A stretch of 64,000 nt of DNA from Pinus tabuliformis (taxonomy: Eukaryota; Streptophyta; Pinopsida; Pinales; Pinaceae): the NCBI GenBank assembly GCA_031772625.1, contig CM062810.1, positions 703,728,519 to 703,792,518 on the forward strand. The letters run 5' to 3'. The position numbers and the translations under genes are program-made. Every line of letters starts with the position of its first letter. Positions within the stretch are counted from its first letter, which is position 1. Shown in pieces: positions 11,625-23,168 of this stretch. The notes beneath the pieces are model-generated. The model saw only the letters and a list, made by a program, of their open reading frames with translations. It was not told where the DNA came from and did no database searches.

Positions 11625-13574
11625 TTGTTTGAAGAAAAAAAACAGCAAAAGGTGTCTAATAAAAATTGTCAGTGATCATGGAGATTGATCAGTCAATGTT
11701 GCTTCCCATGTATGCTCGATGAAAGGCTTGTGGTAATAGTGGTATCTTTCCTATTCCATTTGTTCCAGTATTAACCATTGGCCGTTGGGTTGTTGTGCGA
11801 CTTGTTTGGAAAGACTATCAGAAATCTGGTTCCTTTCCTTGTAAATATGGGAGCAAACAATAAAATCAAATTTTGACTTTAAAGCTATAATTTCTTTCGA
11901 TAAGCCTCTGAGTGTGTGCATGTGACAATGAGTAAGTGAGTTGAACCAATTGATGACAATTTTTTAGTCTCCAAATATCTGAATCTAGTTATAGTTCTTC
12001 TCAAGTGCAAATATGAGGAGTAATCTGAGGCAGTTAAGTTCTGCATAATTGTTTGTGTCGCGGCCAAACCCCATCTTTAGTTTGTAATAATGACTGTCAG
12101 AGAGATATAATATAGCTCCTCCCCCACATCTAATTTCTTGAGAATATCCGTCGAAGTATGCCCATAGGAACGATTTGTCAATGACTTCAGGTACAATGTT
12201 TCGGGCCAAGTTCTTGGGTTTGTCTTTAGGGATCAGACAGAAAAGTGCCTCTATATTGGAGCATATGTTGTTCCAAAGGATTAGGGAATCATGTAAGATT
12301 ATTTTGTTCCTAGCAAGCCATATGCCCAAGAAAAATAAAAGAGGGAGGCTGTGGATTTTATGTGACTGTGCAAAGCGCCACCAAGATTGCCATGCAGATA
12401 TGAAACTTTATCCCTGGCATCTACTAGTAATGTCAAGGGAAATGTAAAGTTGTTGCCAAACCAGTTGGGTCACTGGACATGACATAAATAGGTGATCTAT
12501 GAATTTAGATTGTTCCTTATAGAGACAACAACGAGAAGGGCCATAGATAGATCTATTATGTAAGTTGTCATCAGTAGGAGCTTTCTTGGTTAATAGGCAC
12601 CGCATGAACAATCTTGATTTGGGAGGTGCCTCTAATTTCTAGAGGGGTCGCCACCACCACTCAGAAATCTCAGGTTCATGCTTAGAAACTATGAAAGAGT
12701 ATCCTTCCTTGGGGGTGTATTGACCACAGGGAGAAGAATCCCATATTAATTCATCCTCGTGTTCTATAATTCTGACATGGGATTTTTTAATAGCACAAAT
12801 ATATATGTTCCAATCATTTGTCCAATTGTCTGGGATCATGAGATCGTGTGTTGATTCCAAGCCTGTGAAAGCCAAGTTGTATTTCCTTCATCTACAATCT
12901 AGGATAGATATCTTATGCAAATTAAATCAAGGAACTGTTTGAGGTCAAGCGAAAGAGGTGGGCGTTCCCACAACCCGACCAAGCATCTTTGCCAATACAT
13001 ACTTGTTCACCTGATCAGATTCGTCAGGCCAATACTTTTTTGATAACTAATATGGATTGTGTGATTTATTTCCAAATGGTGGAGACTCCAGTTCTATTCC
13101 TTATCGAGCTACAAATCCATTCAAGTATCGATTGGGGGTAAATGTACTTGTGATATACCACCTATTTCCATAAACCAGTGGTTGAGAGAATCTACCAGCC
13201 CATTTTTGCTGCAAGTGATTTTGCAAAGCAATTTAGATTCTTTAATCCCCAACCACCCATTTTTTAGGTTTTTCTATACACTCCCATTTGGCCCAAGCGA
13301 AAGTCCTACCATCATGATTCCCTCTCCATAAGAATCTACGGCATATTTGTTGTATTCTGTAGGTGATACCTTTAGGGATCCAAGCCAGTGTCGTCCAATA
13401 TACTGGTATGGCTTCTAACACTGATTTAATGAGGACTAATATGCTCGTGATAGTCGTCGTTGTCGCCATATGTTAATACAACACTCGAATTTTTCTATCA
13501 ACCAAGACCAATCCGCAATATGGTAATTGTTTGGATTTAGTATGTAACCTAGATACTTTACACCCTGCTCCAGG
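11625..13574 (-). pseudogene. LINE copy A, 3' part: RT thumb, zinc-binding region and RNase H
   Basis: Minus-strand remains of an L1-type plant LINE ORF2. Reading leftward: RT C-terminal region with YWTTLAWIPKGI and FLWRGNHDGR (13242-13469); a linker (12639-12875); the zf-RVT region with LLTKKAPTDDNL and CxxC/HLFMSCP-type residues (12408-12611); then an RNase H domain at 11985-12329 (AYFDG, GGGAILYL, NYAELNCLRLLL), whose end with SHIYKERNQISDSLSK is readable near 11800-11880. Stops and frameshifts are frequent. The right end is interrupted at 13574 by the Athila-like element and resumes at 27085. Copy B at 30299 onward is clearly related, roughly 90-95% by eye. Confidence 0.85.
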
Positions 13575-15592
13575 TGATGAGCCCCAAATTTGGTAACATT
13601 TTGGGCTCATTTGGCCTAATTATCCTTGTTCAATCCTTGGTGGCTAACACGTGCTCATTTTAGGTTTTTTGACATATGTTGGAGCAAAACCGTGCAGTCA
13701 TGCGCTAGAAGACAGCCAAGCTTGGGTTGAGGATTTGTAGGGGGATTACCTATGGCATTAAATAGCCTTCCTTGGGATCTTCACCCCCAACTCCGAGCTC
13801 CAAAGGCCACCAAAACCGGATCTAGAAGGCAGCCAAGCAGATTTTGGAAGGAGTTGTTCACTCACAATTTGGGCAGCCAAGTCCCATAGATTTAGGAGGC
13901 CAGCTGGGGTCTCGTGGTTGATAAATGTGAAGGCCTCAGCCTTCGTAAGGGACTTTTGAAACTCTGGCATATTCTGCACTACAGTGCTGCTAGCTTTATT
14001 TTGTTCTCTTGTAGCCATTTTTGGCATAACCCTTGACTTATGATTATTTTTTTGATAATGAGAAGCAGTCCGATTTGATATCAGCTCTGAGTTTTCTATA
14101 GGAGCCATAGCTCTCGGGGTTGGGCCCAACCTGAGAGCCTAGGGCCTCCTTCTTTGTACTGTTACCTTTCCTTTATGCATCGTTGTTTTCCTTTTATGCA
14201 TTTGAAACGTATTTCTGTTGGGAAGATTTAGTTGTGTTAGTTAAATAGGGCACTGGTTATGAATAGAATTGCTTCATATGTTTGAAATAGATTGGTAGGA
14301 TAATAACAGGAAGAAGCTCCAAGAAAAGGGTCAACAACACTCTCAGTTTCACCTCGTCCTTTTTGGATCAAGGGCTGGAATTGAAGAAACAGTGCTGCCC
14401 CAACAAAAATACTAGTTTGCTTTACCGTAAATCCTTAGTGTACTATTTTCATTTGCAAGAGTTAGTTATGGGTTTAGATCTCTGTGATGTTTCTTTGCAT
14501 GATTAATGTACATGGTTCTCTTTTCAAATAAAGCTGTTGTTCATTCGTTTCATTGATAGTTAGATTAGGTTAGCTAGGACTTTGATTGTTTGCAAGAATT
14601 CGTTGATTCGGTTGAATGTACATTGTGCAGGGCATCTCTACCACTCACTCATACGCCCAAGCTTCGTCAGAGCCATCTGATCCATCTCTTATCTAGGTTC
14701 CTCACTTCACACCCGTCCTTTTGCCCACGTAACTCTACCTTCTTCTCCATTGTTGTCTCAGCTGCCTTGAAGCGAAGTCAGCCTTCCACACCATCTCACC
14801 ACTCCATCCATCAGTCCCTGGGTCACTTCATACCCCTATCCTACCTCCATATCCATCCATGCATCTTCCTGCACTCACCCATCCTCAAAAATCCAATTCT
14901 TAAACATCCTGTAGAAATTTCTGAACATCCTGTAGAAATTCCTGTAACATCCTGTAGAACCCTTGCAGACTTCCTGTAGAAGCTCATAAACGTGGTTTCT
15001 TAGCAGCCAACCTTTGTGAAACTCTCTGGAAGGGTGTTAGGGACCCCTTAGACCCTCTCTGAACCTTCCCAAACTTTCCCAAGCATTTCTCCCCTTGATC
15101 TACCCCTGCACAGTAAACAGCCAGTTAGAAGCACATGCATGATTATTCCAACAACTTGAACAAAAATACAAAAAGATGTTTTCTTCAGATAGAGGTAGTC
15201 TAGACACATGTATTTTACCTTCATAGAAGTAATGGAATCTCTTTCAGTAGTCTTCATGCTCTCCTTTGCGTGAGTAGGACTAGCTGGTAGAATTAGGGTT
15301 TGCTAGGGTTTGCGTTTCTTTTTGGCTTTCAGTTTCTTTTCGCAAGTAGGTTAGCTTCCTTTGAGTTCGCTTTCATCCACCAGTTAAAAAGCTTCTTCTA
15401 AGAGCTCATAGAAGTTGGCTGAAGCCCCTAGTGGACTTGTGCCAGCTGACCAAGTGACAGTTGTGGCAAGAGCTAGTACTTGTGCATACAGCACCGACGC
15501 TTCCAAGTTTGTTACGAACTACTGGGTTGATAAAATTAAAGAAGGGAGTTCCAGGAGTTGTAGCATTATTGCTACAATACTGGAGCCCACCA
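13575..15592 (+). repeat. 5' LTR of the Athila-like element (2018 bp)
   Basis: Starts TGATGAGCCCC and ends GGAGCCCACCA. It matches the 3' LTR throughout with a few percent substitutions, but lacks a block of about 73 bases present at roughly 25049-25121; the ends of the missing block share TCCTT, so it looks like a short-homology deletion. Near 14908-14980 the motif CCTGTAGAA repeats about five times. Frames of 123 (minus) and 129 (plus) codons exist in both LTRs but show no domain. Confidence 0.93.
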
Positions 15593-15598
15593 TCTTTT

Positions 15599-15616
15599 TG
15601 GCGTTGTTGCCGGGGA
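15599..15616 (+). promoter_or_regulatory. Primer binding site, tRNA-Asp type
   Basis: TGGCGTTGTTGCCGGGGA lies 6 bases after the LTR end. The 3' end of plant tRNA-Asp would call for TGGCGCCGTTGCCGGGGA, so two bases differ. This primer choice is typical of Athila elements. Confidence 0.8.
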
Positions 15617-15960
15617 AGCGTCAGAGTATTGGTGATTGTTTCTTTTTCTTCTATTTTCCTACTCTCACTCTCTGTTAAATAGTTTATTTCATTTCCATTC
15701 TGCAATTTCATTTCTGCAAAAGTTTAGAAGATATTCCCTGCTTTCATAGATTAGCATTTCAATTCCGCAATTTCAATTCTGCAAGAGTAGACTAGAATTT
15801 ACTTCCTGCAATTTCATTTGAGCAAAATAGATTAGTCCTTTCATGCTTTCATCTCAATTCTGCATTTCCATTTCAGCAAGATAGATTAGTTGCCATTCAA
15901 TCTATTTTAGTTTTGCAGGTACCAGAAAAGAACAAAAGAAATCAAAAGTCTTTCCATTTC

Positions 15961-17629
15961 ATGCCTCGTAGGAACAGAGATAGAACCGGCAAATTCTTAC
16001 CCAACACCCCCACCACATCACTGAGTCACCCTTCTCTCTTCTTTGGTGACAGTGATCCAGAAGAACCTATAGGTGAACTTCCTGAGATATACAAAGATCC
16101 TATAACAGAAGAAGAGTTAGAGAACACTCCATCCGAGGCCATGGCTGAAAACCAAAATGGTAGAAGGGAAGACGAGAGAATAGAAGGTGCCTTTCCCATC
16201 CAAGAGACCAATGGAGACATGAAAATGAAAAACATAAGCCCCTCTGCTCTACCTCACTTCCATGGATTGACTACTGAAGACCCTGATACCTTCCTGTTTG
16301 AGTTTGATGTCCTTTTTCGAACTTATGACTAGGCTGAGGATGAGCAAAAGTTGAAACTCTTTCCCTCTACCCTCAAGGATGCAGCATTACTCTGGTTCAT
16401 GGGGTTACTTGGAAACAGTATCACCACTTGGGCTCAGATGTAGCAAGCTTTCAATACCAAATACCGAGACTACTGTAGATCCAAGGAAACTAAGGGAGAA
16501 ATCTTTCGGATGACTATGCGAAGCAATGAATCTTTAGAAGACTACGAGGAAAGGTTCCAACTCAGTTATAAACGGGTCAGGTGCACACTTGACCCAGAAT
16601 CTCTGAAGCTGGTTCTGCTCCGAGGAGTCCCTGAAGACCTTTTGGATACCCTTAACATGCTAACTGGAGGAGACATCTACCAACTACCTTATGAGAACAT
16701 AAAGACCGCGTTTAGGAACCATTCTAGGGCGGACCGGAAGAGAGGTAGGGGGAATCATCTTGCAGCTAGTACCATATTCTCTAAACATGAGTTTGTTAAC
16801 TAGATGGAAGACCTCAAGAGTGAGATGAGACAAACTATTGCCATGCAACTTGATACCTTCCAAATTCAGCAAAAGAAAGAGGAAGCTGAGAGGGCTTTGG
16901 TCATCTTCTGTCCCAGATGTACGAGGAAGCACCCTAAGAACGAGTGTCCATTTCACTGAGTAGAGGTATGTTTCATTTGTGAGGAAGACCACCCCACCAA
17001 CCAATGCCCTACCTTGCCTGGATTTAAAGCCATATACCAAGGGGCTGAGGCACCCACTGAACCTCTCTACTTCCTCAACCAAAGGAGGCCGCATGGACCT
17101 AGACCTTACCAGCAGGGGATGCAAGGGACATCTCAAACTTATTATAACCCCAACCAGTCTGCTCACATGCCTTCATGGGGTCCCCCTGCTCATCCTTCCT
17201 GGTCCACACCTCCTCCATGGTCTTATCCATCTCCATACTATACTCAACCTCCTTCTCATTCATTTCACTCACATGCCCAGCCACAACCTCAGTGGAATGT
17301 ACCTCAACCGGGGTGGAGGCCCCAGTACAACACTCCTCCTACCATTTTGCCTCCACCACCAGCTCAACCACATCCATTAACTCCTGCTCCTCCAAGACAA
17401 CCCCAAATGCCTGCTCAACCGAACCCGAACCCCAACAACCGACAGGCCCATCAGGTATACACTGGGGAAACAACATGCCCTACCTATGCTGTGGAGATCT
17501 AGGAGATCAACCTACGATCCGGGAAGACTCTTCCAGATCGCCAACCTCCTCCCCTAGAGGATGAGGAAGAAAAACAGGAAAGTGAACCAAAATCCATTCC
17601 ACCCTTTCTTGACAGACTAACAGTAACCA
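15961..17629 (+). pseudogene. gag of the Athila-like element, part before the solo-LTR insertion
   Basis: Capsid/nucleocapsid precursor. The frame opens upstream at 15913; I prefer the MPRRNRDRTGKF start at 15961. Capsid-type motifs are LPHFHGLTTEDPDTFLFEF (near 16250-16310) and LLWFMGLL (16390), followed by SLEDYEERFQLSYKRV (16530-16580). Two CCHC-like knuckles follow: CPRCTRKHPKNEC (about 16909-16947) and CFICEEDHPTNQC (about 16972-17010). A long Pro/Gln/His-rich region runs to 17490. In-frame stops are TAG at 16330, 16441, 16801 and 17500 and TGA at 16957. The frame is interrupted by the solo LTR at 17630 and resumes in phase after it. Confidence 0.88.
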
Positions 17630-18949
17630 TGTTGGAAATAATACTGAGAGGGGGGGGGGGGGGGGGGTGAATCAGTATTATCAGATCGGTAAAACTTTTC
17701 AAATTTCATGCTCAGAAACATATACGCTACTTCAGTTAAGTGAACCCGCGTGTACACGCTACTGTGTCTAAAGCAACTAGCGTATATCCAGAAATCTTAT
17801 GATTCAGTTAGCTTATCTTCAATAAATGCATCAGAACATTATTAACCACATTAACAGTAAACTGGTGCAGTATAACAGAACAGATCATCACATAAAAGCC
17901 ACACACATGAACACCATGATATAAGGTGGAAACCCAATGTGGGTGAAAACCACCTGCTGCAATTCGTCTCTTTCTTCTTTAATAAGAAACTTCTTTTACA
18001 ATGTACTGGTGCAGTCCTTTACCACCATGCAGGCTACAACCTGCAGAGGGCTACAACCCTCTCTCGTTTTCCAATTACTTCTGGAAGGGAGCTACAACCC
18101 CCTCAGCTCTTGTACTAGCCGATCCATTTACTAGTACGTAGGTGCTGACCCTACAGAAGGCTACAACCTTCTTTCCTACAGGGACCACGTTTCATCAATT
18201 TTCAGACTGGATCCATGAGTACAAAACAAACACTGCTGCAATACAATCATCAACTTATACTTGAATCATAATTCTCTAAATCACCCAATACTGAATCACT
18301 GAAACCCTGTCATCAAGAACACAGAACACAAACCAGAGCCGAGAACTCTGCAACAACCACCAGAATCAACAACAACCTGAAATATCAAATCTTATTATGC
18401 ATACGATACTTCGCTATACCAAAACCGCGTGTATACACGCTTTCTCCAAAGGCAACCCGCGTGCAGATCTAGAAATAATTACTTATACCTTGGCTGTCAG
18501 ATCCGACCCTTGCCAAGCGTCCCGAACAGATAGCCAGCAATACCAGATCTTCTCACTTCGTCAGACACACCTTGCTTGCTTCACTTTGCCTAATGATCTT
18601 CTCCTTATATAGCCTTAGGCCCTTCACAATACCACGGTCCAAAACCATAGTAACACAATACCATCAACTTCAAAACTAGGGATCGACACGTCTGTCGAGA
18701 CACCATGGTCCAAAACCATAGGCACAACTTCCAAGGACTAACCGCCACGGACCAAAGGTACGTTTTCACATGTATGCACTTTTACTGAAACCAACTTGCG
18801 TGTATACGCTGATTTTCCTTAATGAACCTGCGTATATCTCTTTCTTGTCTTACTGTACTAAGATCTGTCCTCTGATTAAGTTGCCATCACTTGTGCCTGC
18901 TTCTGAGTGAGTTGCCATCAAGGACAACACTTGTATCATAATGCCAACA
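17630..18949 (+). mobile_element. Solo LTR (1320 bp) inside the Athila-like gag region
   Basis: Begins TGTTGGAAAT and ends ATGCCAACA, with AACCA at 17625-17629 and again at 18950-18954, so both boundaries are exact. There is no PBS, coding region or second LTR, so it is a single LTR left by recombination. Features include a run of about 19 G at 17649-17667, a nested hairpin built on AGGTGG/CCACCT (about 17925-17955) and four CTACAA-loop hairpins. Family not identified; LTRs of this appearance occur in plant copia and gypsy elements. Confidence 0.9.
18028..18172 (+). other. Four stem-loops with a constant CTACAA loop
   Basis: Each hairpin has six-base arms around CTACAA: TGCAGG/CCTGCA (18028-18045), AGAGGG/CCCTCT (18045-18062), AGGGAG/CCCCCT (18086-18103, one mismatch) and AGAAGG/CCTTCT (18155-18172). 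The loop stays fixed while both arms change together, which suggests selection on the fold. Role unknown. Confidence 0.75.
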
Positions 18950-18954
18950 AACCA

Positions 18955-19466
18955 CACAACCCAACCAAGAAGAGAATGAGCTTCTGGGAGAACTCAAACA
19001 GTTGTGTGTGAGAATACCCCTTCTCCAAGCCATCAAAGATGTACCGATATACAACAAATTGGTTAAGGAAAAGTGTTTCAGGCACCCAGGCAGGCGAAAA
19101 AGATATGCCTCGACTATCAATGTCATAGGACATTTGTCTAATCTTATGTTGGGGCAAGTAATATTTCCAAAGTATTTGGATCCTGGGAGTCTTGTAGTTG
19201 ATGTCCACATCAATGGCACCATCATACCCCACACCTTGATTGATTTGGGGGCTGCCATTAATGTGATGACCAGGGACACCATGCTCAAACTCAACCTTTA
19301 GGGTTCCTTAAGGAAGACCTCGACAGTCCTGCAGTTGGCAGATCGCTCCACCGTGACTCCCGAAGGGATTGTGGAGGATGTCTTGGTCTCTGTTGACTCT
19401 TGGGAGTATCCTGCGGACTTCTTCGTCCTTCAACCAAAGGCAAAGCTTAGTGGATAACCCATTATT
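18955..19466 (+). pseudogene. gag end and aspartic protease of the Athila-like element
   Basis: Continuation of the polyprotein after the solo LTR. It reads GELKQLCVRIPLLQAIKDVP (near 18986-19045), the linker typical before Athila protease, then a retropepsin with the active-site motif IDLGAAINVM (about 19238-19267) where DLGASINVM is usual in this group. It cuts the polyprotein into mature parts. The frame is stopped by TAG at 19299 and TAA at 19455, after which GRPWLSTADAY leads into the RT part. Confidence 0.82.
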
Positions 19467-21197
19467 TTGGGAAGGCCTTGGTTATCCACTGCGGATGCTT
19501 ACATAAGCTGCCAAGCGGGAAACATGACCATCAAAAATGGTCCTATGTCCAAGCAGCTAGTCCTATACCCTCCTGCCCAACCTCTATTAGACCATGACTT
19601 ACCACTTTGGTTGGAAGAAGGAGAAGAGGATGAGGTGTACTCTGCACCCTTATGCACCTTAGAAACCACCAGGGGAGGTCCTCAAATAGAGGATGAGTTG
19701 ATTGAGACCTTGATTCAGAATCCACCTCCCAGTGCATTGCCCTTAGAGGAATTGGTGGAGGATACTCAAGCCAGCACCTTAGTGGACCTCTGTGTGACTG
19801 ATCCAACCTCTCTCAGAGTCAAGAGTGTGGAGTTTGGTCCCGAAAGAATTCTAAAGATCAACTCCTCCCTATCTCCTTCCCAGGAAAAGGAGTTGTGTAG
19901 CTTACTAAACAATCACTTAGATGCTTTTGCCTGGAGCTATAAGGAGATGAAAGGAGTCCATCCTTCGGTCTGTATCCATCACATCTACATCAAAGATGAT
20001 TGTAAACCGGTAAGGCAGCCCCAGAGGAGAATGAATCCAGCCCTTAAAGACATTGTCAAAGAAGAGTTGCAAAAATTATTGGATGCAGGATTCATCTACC
20101 CTATCTCCGATAGTGAGTGGGTTTCGCCTCTAGTGCTTGTGCCCAAGAAAAATGGGAAGTGGAGAATCTGTGTCGATTACCGAGAATTGAACAAAGCCAC
20201 CAAGAAAGACCACTTCCCTCTGCCTTTCATAGATCAAGTGTTGGATGGACTGGCAGGAAAAAAGTTTTTCTCCTTCCTAGATGGGTTCAGCGGGTATAAC
20301 CAGATCCAAATCAGCCCGGAGGACCAAGATAAGACCACCTTCACGTGTCCATGGGGTACCTTTGCCTACCGAGTCCTTCCTTTTGGGCTGTGCAACGCTC
20401 CTGCCACTTTCCAGAGGGCAGTATTGAGCATCTTCTCTGAGTTGGTCCATGATTCGGTGGAAATCTACATGGATGACTTCACTCCTTATGGGTCCAACTT
20501 CCAGGAAGCGTTGTCCAATCTAGGAAAAGTCCTAACCAAGTGCATTGAGATGAACCTATCCCTCAGTCCTGAAAAATGTGAATTATTGATGACTAAAGGG
20601 ACCGTGCTGGGACATGCCATTTCTCGTCAAGGATTACAGGTGGATCCTAACAAAATTGCTATAATAAAAAAGGTTCCACCTCCTCAAAAGGTAAGAGATG
20701 TTCGGAGTTTCTTAGGCTTAGCAGGATATTATAGAAGATTCATTAAAGACTTCAGTAAGCTAGCCTCGCCATTGTTTGGCCTCTTAGCAAAAGATGTGGA
20801 GTTTAGATGGACTGACGACTGTCAGAGGGCTCTGAATGAGTTGAAGGATAAGTTAGTGTCCGCCCCGATCTTGAGAGGTCCAAACTGGGCCCTACCTTTC
20901 CACATCCACACTGATGCCTCGAACAAATCCATAAGGGCAGCCTTAGGACAAGTTGAACAAAATCTTCCATATGCCATATACTTTGTCAGCAAAAACTTAT
21001 CCAAGGCAGAAATGAATTATATTGTAACTGAGAAAGAGTTCCTGGCCGTGGTCCATTCCCTAAACAAGTTCCAAGACTACATCACTGGCTATCAAACATT
21101 TGTACATACTGATCATGCTGCAATTAGATATTTAATGAATAAACCTGAAGTGAATGCTCATATTATTAGATGGTTACTTTTGTTGCAATAGTTTGAT
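19467..21197 (+). pseudogene. Reverse transcriptase and RNase H of the Athila-like element
   Basis: A 574-codon open stretch makes up most of pol. The RT fingers and palm start near 20000 with WVSPLVLVPKKNGKWRICVD and SFLDGFSGYNQIQI; LPFGLCNAPATFQRA follows; the catalytic box YMDD is intact at about 20467-20478. RNase H follows with FHIHTDASNKSIRAALGQ (about 20898-20951) and the EKEFLAVVHSLNKF and VHTDHAAI motifs. It copies the RNA genome to DNA and removes the RNA strand in the particle. A TAG at 21189 ends the stretch, and the reading frame goes on unshifted into integrase. This is the best preserved part of the element. Confidence 0.93.
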
Positions 21198-22662
21198 TTG
21201 ACTATCGTTGATAAACCATGTAAAGAAAATGTTGTTGCTGACTTCTTGTCTAGATTGGATCTACCTGCAGGTGAAGATGGGACAGTGGATGACCAGATGC
21301 CTAATGAACATCTGTTCGCTATCTCAGTACTCTCTCCCTGGTTTGCTGATATAGCAAACTACCTGGTCTCAGCACAGTTCCCTCCGCATCTATCCTCAAA
21401 AGAGAAGAGCAGAAACGTGAGGAAAAGTGCTTCATTCACTTGGATCAGGGGTAACCTGTTCAAACTTGGCCCCGATCAGATCTTAAGGCGTTGTGTAAAG
21501 GAGGAGGAAGTCTTTGACATCCTCCTAACCTGTCACGATGGGCCTTGTGGAGGGCATTTTGCAGCCAAGAGGACTGCCTTCAAGATTCTACAGGCAGGCT
21601 ACTATTGGCCCACGCTTCATCAAGATATCAGAAGATATATCAGCCAATGTGACCGATGCCAAAGGATGGGGAAACTGACTCCAAGGGACGAAATGCCTCT
21701 CCAACCTCAAGTGACTCTTGAGCCATTTGAGAAGTGGGGTATGGATTTTGTGGGTCCTATCAACCCTCCTTCAAAGCAAAGGTCCTACATCATTGTGTGC
21801 ACGGACTATCTGACAAAGTGGGCGGAAACCAAGGCAATCAAAGCTGCAACAGAATAAAAGGTGGCTGAGTTTTTAAGAGAAAACATCTTCTACAAATTTG
21901 GCTACCTAAGAGAGTTAGTCACCGATCAAGGAAGCCAGTTCACATCCAACTTAATTGAAGACTTGCTCGGTCATCATAAGATCAAGCATAGGACTTCCAC
22001 CCCATATCATCCTCAAGCAGGTGGAAGTCACCAATAGAGCATTAGAAGGGATTTTGACTAAGGTGGTGAGCAGTAGCAGAAAGGATTGGGTAGATCTCCT
22101 GGTTGAGGCCACTTGGGCTTACAACAGCACTTGGAAGACCACAACCAGCTTCACACCTTATGAGCTGGTCTATGGGAAGAGAGCTTTGTTGTCCATTGAG
22201 TTCGAATACAACACACTGAGAATGGAAGCTCAGCTGGACCTAGATCTCAACCATGCTCAACAAGAAAGGTTATTGCAGCTGAATGGGTTAGATGAACACC
22301 GAATGTAGGCCCTCCTTCACTCAGAAGTGGTTCAACTTCAGAGGAAGATATGGCATGACCGGCACCTCAATGACAAACAATTTCAGCCGGGAGATTGGGC
22401 GCTGCTGTATGATTCCAGACATAAAGATTTCAAGGGGAAGCTGAGGACAAGATGGCTAGGACCCTATGCAGTAGAGAAGTGTAATGACAATGGTTTTGTG
22501 CTTATCCAGACCATTGATGAAGAAGCCATCCCCATGCTCGTCAATGGGCATCGACTAAAGATCTACAGGAAACCTCTTTCGAGGCAAGAGTTCATCAAAA
22601 CTGTGGAAAAATCAGTGCTAGTCATAGAGAAGGGTTCTGCCTCTGTTTTGGGCATACCCTGA
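21198..22662 (+). pseudogene. Integrase of the Athila-like element
   Basis: The HHCC zinc-binding N-terminus is present (HDGPCGGHF, then CDRCQRMGK near 21650-21675). The catalytic core shows the first Asp in WGMDFVGPI (about 21733-21760) and the second in VTDQGSQF (about 21917-21940). About 8 bases are missing after HPQAG near 22020, shifting the frame; the region of the expected Glu continues in the new frame as VEVTNRALEG. The C-terminal GPY-type module (WLGPYAVEK, then VNGHRLKIY) ends at TGA 22660. Stops: TAA 21855 and TAG 22306. No chromodomain follows, as expected for Athila. Confidence 0.9.
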
Positions 22663-22748
22663 GCATCATAGCACAGAAAAAAGAAAAAAGAAAAAAGAAA
22701 AAATGCAAATAAAAAAAGAAAAAATGCAAATTAAAAAAAAAAAAGGAT

Positions 22749-22929
22749 CCTTGGGTGAAAACCTTTTTGAGGCACTCAAGGCAGATGGTAGGGGTGAAAA
22801 CCTCATTGAGGCGCCCCTGCTGTCTCTCTAGAGAGAAGTGGAATAAAAAGATCCTTGGGTGAAAACCTCTCTGAGGCGCCCAAGGCAGATAGTAGGGGTG
22901 AAAACCTCATTGAGGCGCCCCTACTGTCT
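22749..22929 (+). repeat. Array of four stem-loops after integrase
   Basis: Two tandem units of about 104 bases, each with two hairpins sharing a G(G)GTGAAAACCT..TGAGGC core. Type A: CCTTGGG/C(C/T)CAAGG arms (22749-22781 and 22853-22885). Type B: a 12-base stem, AGATGGTAGGGG with CCCCTGCTGTCT (22783-22825) and AGATAGTAGGGG with CCCCTACTGTCT (22887-22929). Changes between the copies keep all 12 pairs if G-U is allowed. The flanks (22678-22745, 22936-23000) are A-rich AAAAAAG runs. It could act in RNA export, packaging or expression of the next ORF; that is inference. Confidence 0.85.
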
Positions 22930-23168
22930 CTTGAAAAAAAGAAAAAAAAGAGAAAAAGAGCGAGAAAAAGAAAAAAGAAAGAGGCAAAAACAGAAAAAAC
23001 AGGCTTAATTTTTGGAAATTGTTACAGGTTGCAGGGATACAATGCAAAGAGAAGGCCTCTAAACTCAAGGAAAAGGGTCCCTACCAAGCTACCAAGCAAC
23101 CTCACATGCACTCCCTCCATGAACACTCATTTCTTCCAAGGTTTGGACACAATCTGGTCATAGTTTAG

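Noticed and set aside
13758-14979. Open frames of 123 codons (minus) and 129 codons (plus) present in both Athila-like LTRs
   Set aside because: They recur only because the LTRs are duplicates. Many differences between the two copies change the amino acid, no domain is visible, and the 129-codon frame is shaped by the CCTGTAGAA repeat.
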